Assembly: GCA_963970005.1 (NCBI GenBank)
Contig: CAXAMN010025317.1
Location: forward strand, 124,001 to 188,000
DNA length: 64,000 bases
Source of the DNA: Durusdinium trenchii
Taxonomy: Eukaryota > Sar > Dinophyceae > Suessiales > Symbiodiniaceae
Direction: 5' to 3'
A program made the translations under genes and the position numbers. Positions 39,119-49,500 of this stretch are shown piece after piece; positions within the stretch are counted from its first letter, which is position 1; every line of letters begins with the position of its first letter. The notes under the pieces are model-generated. The model searched no databases. It saw only the letters and a program-made list of their open reading frames with translations, and had not been told where the DNA came from.

Positions 39119-39275
39119 GTGAAACGTCTCCCTGGTTATCGCAGTGGCCTGAACTGGGTGCGGCAGCGGAGGGCGGCGTTGGAGGATGCCATGCCACATG
39201 GCCGCCATGGATGGATGGCCGAGGGAAGGGGACGGCGACAAGCGGAGACGTTGTTTCACAGTGTATTCAGAGTAG
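39119..39275 (+). CDS. Exon, Arg-rich, unrecognised
   Basis: Acceptor ttttcatgttggcag. Reads VKRLPGYRSGLNWVRQRRAA, then EGRGRRQAETLFHSVFRVG. Strong codon bias. Family unknown. Confidence 0.6.
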
Positions 39276-39534
39276 GCCAGGCTGCCACACACTAATGTCG
39301 CAAAGGTATCAACAAATCGAAAGCTCAGAGAAAGGTGTCGAACAGTGAAGAGTTTGAGTTTCTGAGGAATGTATGAAACGTATTGAAAAGTGAAGTTTTG
39401 TGGACAATACGGGTGTTGTGATCACATGGAAGAGATCGTCACAGACTCCCAACCCCCTGCAAAAGGATGCCAAAGGAACAGTTGTCCAGTCCTAACGGTT
39501 TCCACGTGTTTTCAGCCAAGTGTCTACCTCGCAG

Positions 39535-39594
39535 TGGCCAGGCCATTCTTTCGTACCTGCAGAGGACCACAGTGGACCCTACTGAGTGGCAGAT
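39535..39594 (+). CDS. Exon, unrecognised
   Basis: Acceptor tgtctacctcgcag. Reads GQAILSYLQRTTVDPTEWQ. GA donor after CAGAT possible. Confidence 0.55.
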
Positions 39595-39998
39595 GAGAAT
39601 AGTCTTCATCATATATAGTCTTGTGGAGGTCCATTTTCCCGGTCCATGTGAGTTTGCGTCGCAAGGTATGTGAGGATGGAGCGCACCATGCGAAGCGGGC
39701 GGATTGAGAGGTGTTCGCCCAGTTGGGGGGCCCAGGGACCTGCAACAGTTGGAGGCGTTGAACGAAGACACTTGAGGATCTTGAGGTCCTTGGCACACAC
39801 ACACACACCGGTATATAGATATATACAACATGTTGATAGTTTGACACAATTTTATAGTAATTGACAATATGGCATGTCTTTTAATGTATTTGTATGTTTC
39901 AATGTGAGAAAGAACAAGTGTGTGGGTGTGCAAAGTGCCGATTAAGTGCATTCTTTTCATCACCACGAAGTTTGGCCAACTTGGAAAACCCCCTCGAG

Positions 39999-40252
39999 TT
40001 TAGACATCGCAACAAGACGACGAGAAAACCTCCGCATTGGTTCGGAAGTCTCCCCGTTGTGGGACCAATTCCAACTGACCGATTCCAATTCTGGCTGGGG
40101 ACCATTCACCGTTGCCGGTTTCTTCGTCAACGACCGAGCCGTCAACGTTTCAGGCGCCTTCGAGCCCTTGCTGCCCCGCTTGCCCCGCTTGCCGCCGTCC
40201 GACGACGTGGCAAAGACGGTGGCTTGGAACAGCCGACCGCAGGCGGCGAAAC
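39999..40252 (+). CDS. Exon, unrecognised folded domain
   Basis: Acceptor accccctcgag, donor GCGAAAC|GTGAGC. The strongest codon bias in the window. Reads LDIATRRRENLRIGSEVSPL, WDQFQLTDSNSGWGPFTVAG, FFVNDRAVNVSGAFEPLLP and LPPSDDVAKTVAWNSRPQAA. It ends in phase 1 and joins 40836 in frame. It looks like a beta-rich domain; I could not name it. Confidence 0.75.
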
Positions 40253-40304
40253 GTGAGCGCGCTGTGGCAGCTGTGGCACGTGGAGATCGTAGAGAGGTCC
40301 CGTA

Positions 40305-40835
40305 GGGAGAGGCTACGCGGCTACGCCTCACAGCCATTATATATATATATAATAATAATGTTGAATCTTGATTAATCAACCCCCCGTCCAACAATTGGAG
40401 ACCCTAGAATAACATGATAGAACACCGGTCAATTGATGAAGACAAAACAAATCAATACTTAGCTAATCTTAGCTACCTCTGTGGAGCTACTCTGGCAATA
40501 CTAAAATGAAAGGAATCAAGATTGCATTGAAGACATTTGCAATAATTAAATTAAAACCAGAGAGGAAACAATATTAAAATATGTTAAATACAACCCTTAA
40601 ACAACATATTTCCCCAATCATATACATCCCCCCAAAGAATAATGCTGGGGCCTTTATCAATCAGTGCAGGGAAATTTGCAGAGGACCACATTAATACGTA
40701 TATCACCGTACATCACTGTTTGACCACAAAACACACACACACACATATATATATAATATATATTTATAAGACTCAGACATACGTATTGATGTTGATTCTT
40801 GAGAGACTCTGATGAGACTCCTTCTGTCTTTCCAG
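40305..40835. other. AT-rich intron
   Basis: Low-GC stretch with TA runs near 40340-40352 and (CA)n/(TA)n at 40733-40765. No exon signal. Confidence 0.7.
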
Positions 40836-40969
40836 ACGGTTCCGCTCCGCGTGGCCGAGCGGTCCGCGCGGAGGCGCTACCGCCGTCCACGGCCCGAAGC
40901 CTCCAGAAGTCGCAGCGCGTCTACGGCAGGACGGGCCCGGGTGCCGTGGTACTAGTGGTGCTCGCAGAG
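40836..40969 (+). CDS. Exon, basic/Ser-rich
   Basis: Acceptor ctccttctgtctttccag, phase 1. Reads GSAPRGRAVRAEALPPSTAR, SLQKSQRVYGRTGPG and AVVLVVLAE. GC donor after GCAGAG. Same gene as 39999-40252. Confidence 0.7.
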
Positions 40970-41130
40970 GCCAAGCCATGGGGACGCAGAGGTTGCACCC
41001 CTTCATGGCAGTTTCGATGTGTTCTTTTTCGCCATGAACCCATGGGTGTGAAGCTCTTCAGCTATATGGGTGTAGAGTGTGTCATGGGAGTGTTGGAATG
41101 GGGGGACCTCTCAACATCGCATCTTCCAAG

Positions 41131-41207
41131 CGTTGTTGGAGGATGACGCACGCATCCGCCCGCGCAGGAAGGTCTGGTTGGAGACCTGCATTCCTCGGCC
41201 GACGTGA
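41131..41207 (+). CDS. Exon, possibly terminal
   Basis: Acceptor cgcatcttccaag. Reads LLEDDARIRPRRKVWLETCI then PRPT and TGA at 41205-41207. Confidence 0.5.
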
Positions 41208-41546
41208 CTTGGAGCGGAGTTTAAGATCTTTCAATATTTCCTTTAGTACGAACCCTGATTCACAGGTGTTCCAAAGAAAGCTTCACGTATGACACAGGTG
41301 ACATAGATTGTATTTGCAGGCAAAGGGCCAAGTGGTGTAGCATTTTATGTTGAACATTAACTTTGTGGGTTTCATGTGAGTGCCGACTGCTGCATCTTTC
41401 AGAGCATTTGGATGTGGTGCGTCGTCTTTCACGTAGAGACCTGTGTGGACGAATTAGATTTGGGAGGGCACATCAATCCACAAACTAGCTCAAGTCCTTG
41501 GTCCAGGTCGCTTCATCCAGGTCGCTTCCCATCTCTCCATCTGAAG

Positions 41547-41640
41547 ACGCTCAGGCCACCCGAAGATGTCCAGGACATCGATGAGAACGCGGAGAATGAG
41601 ATGGAGGCCTGGGAATTGGCCAGAAGAGCCAAGCAAACGC
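41547..41640 (+). CDS. Exon, acidic helical
   Basis: Acceptor tctctccatctgaag, phase 0. Reads TLRPPEDVQDIDENAENEME then AWELARRAKQTP. End not fixed; TGA at 41652. Confidence 0.6.
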
Positions 41641-41794
41641 CTGTAGACACTTGAAAAAGGACCCATGCAGCCCCATATCCCTCAAAAGAAAAACATGTGC
41701 GACTGCAGGGTGAAAGGTTCAGCAGTCCAATTGTTGCCACACAAGTCCAATGGGTACACTGCAAGTTGGAGAAGGTCCATGCTTGCCTTGAGAG

Positions 41795-41919
41795 ATCCTT
41801 GGAGCCCTCGGCCCTCGGTCGCAGGAGGAGCTGGAGGGCGATCGGAGGGGCCTGCCGAAGTTGGAGGAGGACGCTGATGAGGAGGCGGAAGATGTTGAAG
41901 TGCCTGGTGTTCTTGAACT
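41795..41919 (+). CDS. Exon, acidic
   Basis: Acceptor cttgccttgagag, donor GAACTA|GTGAAT. Reads ILGALGPRSQEELEGDRRGL, PKLEEDADEEAEDVEVPGVL and EL. The open frame runs on to 42022, but codon bias ends at the donor. The Ser-rich - strand frame is its shadow. Confidence 0.65.
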
Positions 41920-42751
41920 AGTGAATGCACCACCACACTCTTTAGCTCGGACCCCCCTTCCCGGTCTTGGTCGCATTCTCGCATGGGCTTCAGTGAATAA
42001 GCGGTGTACGCAAGTCTGGTAGATGGGGCGTCTTGATGCAGGTCGGGTCACTCGAGAATCGGTCAAAGACGAAGGAAGTCCGCTGGTTGGTGGGTAATTA
42101 CCAGAATGTTTAGGAACTGGAAATGTGTAAATTCTGACAGCTAAGGGTTTCCACTAGGGGCCGTTCGTAGATTGAGAGGATCTCGTTTAGCTGAAAAAGA
42201 CCCGGCGCGGCAAATGTGTTGGGGCACTCAGCCTTTTTCCACCAAACGAGGCGTTCTCCTGCAAGGTCCTGGAACATGTCTTTCTATATACCTTTCTTGT
42301 ATGTTTTTAGTTCAGAGAGTTTTCCCCCTTCAGAAGCCCCAAGATAAGCCCCAAGATAACGGCCACATGGTTCAACCTCTCTGGATCCCAAGCCTCTCGC
42401 CAGGGGATGCTGAGCCGAGACTCTTTGAGGACAGGTTTGCGGGAATGCACCGCGGATCGAAGGCTGCACGAATTTGCCTTGTAGGATTTATACACACACA
42501 CATATATATAGTATAATCAATAGGAGGTGGGTATAGGAGGGGTACCATATATATATACATACTGTAGGTTAAGAGGTTAGGAGGCTCCGGCCGTTTTAGA
42601 GGCTTAAAAGCACAGTTCGTTCGCTTCCTCAAAGCCACAAGGAATCTGAAAAGTGTCCGGACACTTTCTCAGCAATCGTGTCTCACACGTGTTTTGGAGC
42701 CGCTCGAACCCGACTGCGGGTTCGACGCTCCTCTTCGCAATGCTTCGCCAG

Positions 42752-42834
42752 GAGCGTCGATTTGCTTCTGCCGGTCCAACTGCCCTCGCCCCGCATCTTG
42801 GCAACGCCACAATGGAGAGAAAAAGACGAAGTGT
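42752..42834 (+). CDS. Exon, Cys-rich
   Basis: Acceptor tgcttcgccag, donor AAGTGT|GTGAGT. Reads ASICFCRSNCPRPASWQRHN then GEKKTKC. Four Cys in 24 residues (C-x-C-x3-C...C) could bind a metal, but no known finger fits. A second frame (LRQERRFASAGPTALAPH) is a weaker alternative. Confidence 0.5.
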
Positions 42835-43410
42835 GTGAGTTGATTTCGATGCGATGAAACTGATCATTTTCTTCTTTCTCTGCTGACAACGAGTCGTGCA
42901 AGCGAACCGATCATTGACAGAAATTGATTGATTGACAGAGCACTGGAACCGTCCTACTGGAGTCTATCCTAATCTTCTCGATGATGCTTAGGTAGATGAT
43001 GGTACATGGGACATTTTCTCTCTGTTTTGGGAAGGAAACGCAATATGTCTAGCATGTTCCATGGATAGAAGCAGCCAAACAATCCAGAGTTTGTAGTGCA
43101 CGCTGCACACCTACAACCACGCAAAGAATTTAGCAACGTTAAGAATGCACTATATACTATGACTATAACCTGAACAGACTGGCTGCCACCCCAAAGGCAA
43201 ACCCATCCCAGTGTCAAAAATCGAAGGCCTCTTTTGTCAATGCAATTGGTTCCTGCCTGGGGCCCACACGCACGGGCTTCCGAACAGCTTACACCCACCC
43301 CTTTGACCGGTCGGGTATGGATGTAACCATGCACACCAAGACATCCGAAGACCATCAACCGGTGGGTTTCACGAGGGTTTTGCACCTCCGGTGATGATTC
43401 CGGGGGAGTG
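42835..43410. other. Stretch without a supported gene
   Basis: A 138-codon - strand frame (42969-43385) is open, but has no codon bias and no domain; probably chance. Confidence 0.4.
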
Positions 43411-43487
43411 TTGGGTTAGAGGCCATCGCTAGTAGGTTGGAGGCCATGGCTGTTAGGTTGGAGGCCATCGCTGTATATCGCTGTTAG
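43411..43487. repeat. 21-bp repeat, three to four copies
   Basis: Units around GTTGGAGGCCATCGCT, the last merging into an acceptor (atcgctgttag). Reverse complement of the repeat at 27438-27485. Confidence 0.8.
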
Positions 43488-43671
43488 CTTGATCTCTAAA
43501 CGGCCCCTCCTCGCCACCTCCGGTGCCGTGCGCTCGGGGCCGGTGCGCCGCTCCGTAGGCTCGCTGGCGGAGCGCAGCAATTCGGTGCCCAGCTCGCCGA
43601 GTCAGTCCTTGCAGCTGGCGCGCGGCGACACGGAGGATTCCTCCAAGGCGGGATCCTTTTCGGAAGGATGA
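43488..43671 (+). CDS. Exon, Ser-rich, probably terminal
   Basis: Acceptor atatcgctgttag, phase 2. Reads LISKRPLLATSGAVRSGPVR, RSVGSLAERSNSVPSSPSQS and LQLARGDTEDSSKAGSFSEG to TGA at 43669-43671. Codon bias is strong to the end. Disordered, phosphorylation-prone tail. Confidence 0.65.
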
Positions 43672-43827
43672 GAAAGAACATGAGTATAGTGAACAGTAGG
43701 AATTTATAGGGGGCCGTACTGACCCTGGGTCCCAGTACAACTGGTATAATCAGTGTTTATATGTGTTTATCGTTTATTATTCTCCTTTTTTGTGTTAAAG
43801 CTCTAATTTCTTTCTTTGGACTTCCAG

Positions 43828-43871
43828 CGGTTTCAGAGGCTCGATGGCACACGCCCTTCTGTCTTGGACAG
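43828..43871 (+). CDS. 44-nt exon
   Basis: Excellent acceptor (tttctttggacttccag) and donor (GGACAG|GTCTGG). Reads RFQRLDGTRPSVLD. Joins 44008 in phase. Confidence 0.65.
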
Positions 43872-44007
43872 GTCTGGCCCCCCCAACTTGGGTGCCCTTG
43901 TGCCATCTTGCACTCCATCCACTAATGAGGTGCACCGGTCTGGCCGTCTGTGCACGGTGTAGAAGAACCGGTGCACGTCCCAGGCCTCACCGGGTCTGAC
44001 CTCGCAG

Positions 44008-44045
44008 GTTTGGCTGCTTCAAACGACGCACACCTTGCAGTGCAA
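44008..44045 (+). CDS. 38-nt exon
   Basis: Acceptor tctgacctcgcag, donor GTGCAA|GTGAGC. In phase with 43828-43871 it reads FGCFKRRTPCSA; alone it could read VWLLQTTHTLQC. Confidence 0.6.
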
Positions 44046-44552
44046 GTGAGCGTTTGTTCAATTGGCCTCCAAGTCGTCCAGAGGTGCTACCAATCAGCGG
44101 GACAACTGCTGGTTACCAAGGGGGTAAAGAGCACTTGCACCGGACCAGCTGTCAGTAAAGTCTCTTCCGGCGGGAGAACCCGGGTCCTCGGTGTTGGTCC
44201 GTTTTACCTTGTTTGGGCTCCGTGTCACCCGAAGACTGAGCAAACAGGCATCAGATGGTCCAACAGTGACGGTTTTTTCATCGCGCATGGTAGGAACTGT
44301 ACCGGGCCGGCCCAGTGGAGGTTGTGAGTGAACCACTGAAGGAGTCCAAGCACATCCAAAAGCGACCAAAAGCTGATGGACGTTGGACCTGTGATTTGTA
44401 GCGGGTAGATCGACTCACTTCACATCTCCATGTGGCTTTGAGAACTCATATGGCCTCACCTCTCCATGTCACATGGATCCATCAGGAGGCCTCTCAACCA
44501 ATCATGGAGCTGGATGGCGCCCTGCCATGCAGATCCCGACGGTTTTGGTCAG

Positions 44553-44750
44553 TCCCGGTGGTGCCCGGTGCGCCCGGTGCTGCTCGTTCACTCTCGTTCA
44601 ACGCCGCTCGGCCCGGCCCTGCTTGGCACCGCCCCCATCTCCGATGCCCAGACCCTGAGTCAGCAGCTCTCGAAGTGGTTTGGGGGCTCCAACCCTTCAG
44701 AAAAGGAGCGGACCGTGGGGGGAGTGGGGCAGAGTCAGAGAGGAGTCAGT
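44553..44750 (+). CDS. Exon, unrecognised, possibly terminal
   Basis: Acceptor ggttttggtcag. Reads SRWCPVRPVLLVHSRSTPLG, PALLGTAPISDAQTLSQQLS and KWFGGSNPSEKERTVGG to TAG at 44766-44768. Codon bias strong. The upstream start may be 44486. Confidence 0.6.
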
Positions 44751-45072
44751 GAGGAGTCGGTCGATTAGGGGCAAACATGAAGGGTAAAGGAATCAGTAAA
44801 CCATGGTAAACCAATGAAAGTTAGTTGAAGGCATGGAGCAATGTTGGAGCATCGAGAGCTGGCACAATTCAGGATGAATCAGGTGTTTGACCATCCAAAG
44901 CTATATAATCCCGAGTTATGTTAATATGTCACATTTCATTGCGCTAGACATCATGACAAGATGCAACACAAACAAGGTTCTTACAGGAGGGCTTAAGGGT
45001 CCCTATCCGCGGGGATTTTGGATGGATTTGGTGAGAAGATTCCCTACGTGCTCAAGATTCCCCCGCTGGCAG

Positions 45073-45111
45073 GAGAATCCAATTGAAGCTCTCAGCCGCT
45101 TTCTTCAACAG
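45073..45111 (+). CDS. 39-nt exon
   Basis: Acceptor tcccccgctggcag, GC donor (CAACAG|GCTCGA). Reads ENPIEALSRFLQQ. Joins 45245 in phase 0. Confidence 0.6.
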
Positions 45112-45244
45112 GCTCGATGGGACACACCAACGACCATGGTGTTTGGTGGAAGGGAGAGGAAGGGAAGCATGGACCATGATCATCATGTGGGAGCATCAAT
45201 CCAGGACGCTGGACTGGCTCCCTGGACCACCCCGTCTTTTGCAG

Positions 45245-45340
45245 CTGGTCGCCTTCATGTGCACATGCATGGCCGCAAAGATGGACGAAGAGGTGTCTGG
45301 GTGTCTCACCCAACTCGTCCGAAAATGCTTGGGATCACAG
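45245..45340 (+). CDS. Exon, unrecognised helical
   Basis: Acceptor ccccgtcttttgcag, phase 0. Reads LVAFMCTCMAAKMDEEVSGC then LTQLVRKCLGS. After about 45345 a different frame with perfect G/C third positions (GSRKKCWKSTSGKSATGLQM) runs to TGA at 45418. Confidence 0.6.
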
Positions 45341-45419
45341 ATGCCGGGTCCAGGAAGAAGTGCTGGAAGAGCACGAGCGGCAAGAGCGCGACTGGGTTGC
45401 AGATGCACCGCAAGCGGTG

Positions 45420-46415
45420 AAACAGCATATGAGATTATGTAACTGTAAGCCCAAATGGAAAACACAACTACAGTATATATACAGTGCTTCTTGATTGTTG
45501 CTAGCTGCTAGGGTCAAAGGTTGTGTCATAGCCATGCAATTAATTAGGTATGATAGCTGTATCATGTATGCTGCCCGGCACTGCCCTCAACATGTCCGGC
45601 CTGGTGCCGATGTCCCCGAAGACTTCACTTCTGCACATCGCTCGAAGGACATGGCTGGTGTCATGAATCATGAATGAGATATGGATGGTGTCATGACGGT
45701 GACATGGTGTCTTCTTTGAGTATCTCATGGAGGTCGTCATGTGCCCCTCAACGTTGATGTGTTCCACCAGTTGATTTGTTTGTTCTTTTTTTGGGGGGGG
45801 ATGGCACTCGTATCAGCTCGTCGGTCGAAACCGGACACTGGGACTGGACTCGTTGGTTCCGTTGGTTCCTGGTTTATTTCCCGGATCCCTCCTGTCAGAG
45901 TCAGAGGTTTGTCGGCCTGAAGCAGTCTGAGTGGAGCAGCTATGCAGGATTGACAGCTGTGTTACTCCCCCACAAACTATAACCTGAGAACTGACCCGTG
46001 GAAGACGATTTTCCTCTACAACCCAGTAGTTTGGGGGTTCCATGTCGTCCTCTGCAGGGGAGTAGGGGTTCACAGCTGTGTTATGATTGTGCATGGAGGA
46101 TGCCCATGACTGTGGCAAGACGCAGGATTCCACTCCATTGGCGCAAGCCGCTGGCTTTAGGTCGCTTAGATCACTGTTAGTTATACCATGTTATACCCAT
46201 GATTGACAAGATCTGACTGATCCATTTGACCTCAAAAGACGTCGAAGAAGCCTGAAGAAGCAATTTTCACTTGCTGAGGCAGGATACCGGATACCCCAAA
46301 CAGAGGAGCACACCCATAGGCACCCCTCGCAAAGAAAGCCATTGAAAGCCCCGCGTTTGAACAGATGGCTCCAGGTCTCCATTGAAAGCCTGAGTTGAAG
46401 ATTTCCACACTCGCC
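45420..46415. other. Intergenic-like stretch before the channel gene
   Basis: No firm exon. A weak one near 45575-45650 is possible. Contains no recognisable promoter motif; dinoflagellate promoters lack a reliable TATA signal. Confidence 0.45.
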
Positions 46416-46586
46416 ATGGCTTTGCAGCGTAGCTACCTCCTGAGCTGGCTCACAGCCTTGGCCGCTGCCACTCGCTGTCCTAACCCCGAGGTGCACGGGA
46501 GCAGTCGTGGTTTGCCCTGGGCCTTGTTGCCAGTGGCGCTGACCTTCGGGGCGTCAGCAGACAATTCCGACCTGAAGACCCCAAAG
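46416..46586 (+). CDS. Channel exon 1: signal peptide
   Basis: ATG at 46416 (ctcgccATGG). Reads MALQRSYLLSWLTALAAATR, then a second hydrophobic run, LPWALLPVALTFGASADNSD, with an A-x-A cleavage site. GA donor (AAG|GATGGC) in phase 0. Confidence 0.7.
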
Positions 46587-49500
46587 GATGGCTGATACTG
46601 GGTGCCAGTGGATGGGTGACCCAGATGCCCCAAATGCCGGGCCCAAATGCCGGGCCCGCTGACTCATATAGGGAGATGAGTTGCAACCACCAACCAGATC
46701 AGTGTTTGGTTGCTTTGAGACCCCTCCTGGGCCATCCATGGAGTGGGCTCATGTTCCGGCCGGACCCGGATGACTGGGTTACGACTTCCTCGCCAGGAGA
46801 TCACAGCGAACTTGACGGTGGGCTACGATGAATTTGCACATCCCGGTCAACTGACCGGGGAACCCGTGCAGGCCGCGGGGGGGGTTCTCTGGATGACCAG
46901 AGTTGCGGCTCCAACGACCTGGTTGACCGACAGTGACAGAAGAAATAAGGCTTCCCTTGCGGCCTTTTCTGGCCGGTGCAACCGGCTCCATTCTCCATGT
47001 TGGTCGAAGAAACATGACAACCCCCGAATGCTCATGAATACTCCAAGCTAGCAGCGAGTTGCTCTCAGACTAGCCCTGAAAGTCACTTGTCAAGAACCAT
47101 CTTCTACCGATTCCATCTGGGCGCTGAGACCGGCTGGGCCCCGACGCCGGCGACCCTTCCCAGCGGTCGGCGACACCGCGGCCTCGGGTGCCGGCGGACA
47201 GGTGGAAATCATGCTCTTCGTGGCCTCCATCGTGCAAGTGAATCAAAAAGACCAGCAGCTGGCGATGGAGGGCTACTACCGAAGTGCGTGGCGCGATAGA
47301 ACGAAGATGTGGGAAGATGTGGGAATGGTATGGAATGGTGGGCGTGGTGAACACATGAACACCACCCGAAAGCTTCTGAACAATCAGTAGACACAGTTGA
47401 GCTAGAACCGATGGGTTTCACAGTTTTGCTTTTTTAGATTCTATTATAGATTTGTGGTGGCTCTTCCATTTTGAGACGAACCGAGAACGAAAGGTTTGGA
47501 TATGCAAGCAATTCTCAGGTGTCTTCTCCTTCTTCTTCTTCCATGAAGCTGCCATTGCTACTACAAATTGATTGTCTTCACCTTCGATCCCACATTTGGG
47601 CCTTCACACATGAGCAACCACCTGTTGACTAAAGTAGTCCACGGCACGCTCTATTTGTTTGTCCAACTTCAGCGTTCGCTGGTGAACGAGAAAAAGAGCC
47701 CCAAATAAACGAGATACTTTTGCTTGATGTCATAATTGTCATAACATGCATGCAAAATACACATCTGACATTGCAAAGGCATTTGCGGAAAGCTAGAGCA
47801 GGAAAGATCGAGAGACAGACAGACCAACGGATAGACATTGACATACGTAGCAAGAATAGATCTGGAAGGATGGTGAATTCAAAAAAACATACAGGGAGAT
47901 GAGATCAGGTGAGACAAGCATGACAGCAAGATACATACAAAAGACACACACACACACACATGCGCACACGTGTAAACACATTATATAGTATCATGAATCT
48001 CTATCTCTATCTCTATTTTTATCTATTGCTTGCTTGTTTGCTTGCTTTCTTTCTTTCTTCCTTTGCTCATATACTAAAAAAATATACTGTACCAATATTT
48101 ATCATTTATCGTCCTGATTTTCTACTATATCCATCTCTCTCTGGCGCCCCCCCCTGCTCCTTTGCGCCGCTTCCCAGGTGGACCGATCCCCGGCTGAATC
48201 TGACGCAGTGGCCGGGCTGCGAGGCGCTGATCATCCCCACGAAGTCCTGGCCGTTCTGGCAGCCGGACGCTTGGCGTGTGGTGTGTGGTGCCTGATCCTG
48301 GGCTGGGGGTGGTGGAGTTGACGCGGTTTTTGGTCCTGGGGGTGGTTTTCCTGATGTTTTCTGTGGGGTGAAGTCGTCAAGAACATGTCGTGTAGACGGT
48401 GGATGAATTAAAACATCGAATCAAACATCATAAAGCCTCCATATGGATGTAAACCTCTCAGTATCTTCTCTCAAGTCATAACATGTCGACAGTCGTCAAA
48501 GATCAGATATACTCTCCATGGACGGTTTTCCTCACTGATGGAGAGTACATCTCCAGGTTTTTCTGGTCAGTTTTGTTTTAGAAACTGATGGTTTTTCAGG
48601 GTCCATGTGAGTCTTCAGACATTTTTCACATGGACCCGATCACAGCACTTCTGGAACATGGGTCGAACTGACTGGTGACATCTGGTGACATATCGGACCT
48701 TCGGACAGATCACGGCGGATCCCTTTTTTAAAATGTGACCATGTGGATGTTCACTCCAAGGGTTTGTGGGCGAATTAGCCCACATCCGAGGCATTCCTGC
48801 GTGAAGCGGACCGAAAGCCTCCCCTCAAATCTGTTTCGGTCCCAACAGCAGGGGGGCAGTTGAATCAGGGGGCCTTGGTCGAAGACGCCGAAAATCAACA
48901 AGTCGTATATAATTGGTCCAGAAGGCATCATCTTCCACAGATGGTCCAGGTGGTCAGGGGGGCCTCGGAGAACTGTGGCGGTTCTCAAGCAGAGGAGAAC
49001 CGGAAATGCCAACTCCCAGAAGGGAACCCGAAATCTGGTCACCACCAAACCTTTGACACCCAAAACCCAAAACCCTAAACCCACTGGTCAGGCCCTGGAC
49101 CTTTTTGACTTCCAACCTAACCACACTGGACGGCTCCTCGGCTCGGCTCGGCTCCTGAGGACATTTACTTCGACAATTCGGCTCCTTGGCGCGCGCCATG
49201 CGCTCATGTGACCGCCACGCGCTCCCTGAACCGCCATAGAGTTCACATGAGTTCACCCACTACCTGTCTGGTCTTCGGATTGATGACCCATAGGATCATG
49301 ACCGAGGACCAGGATGGCCGCGGCCAGGCCGCCATACCATCCAATTCCATGACCATGATGATTCTCTTCAATCTCTGGTAGAGATTGCTCTATAGAATTC
49401 AGGGGTGTGTGGATGGATGTAGATGGCGACCAGGTCGGGAGGTTGCAGTCGAATCTCCCTGCCTGTGGGGATTCTATAGTAATGAAACTCACAGCACCTT

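Noticed and set aside
42704..42725. Palindrome TCGAACCCGACTGCGGGTTCGA as a tRNA or terminator
   Set aside because: A short hairpin only, with no tRNA arms around it, and it lies directly before a splice acceptor.
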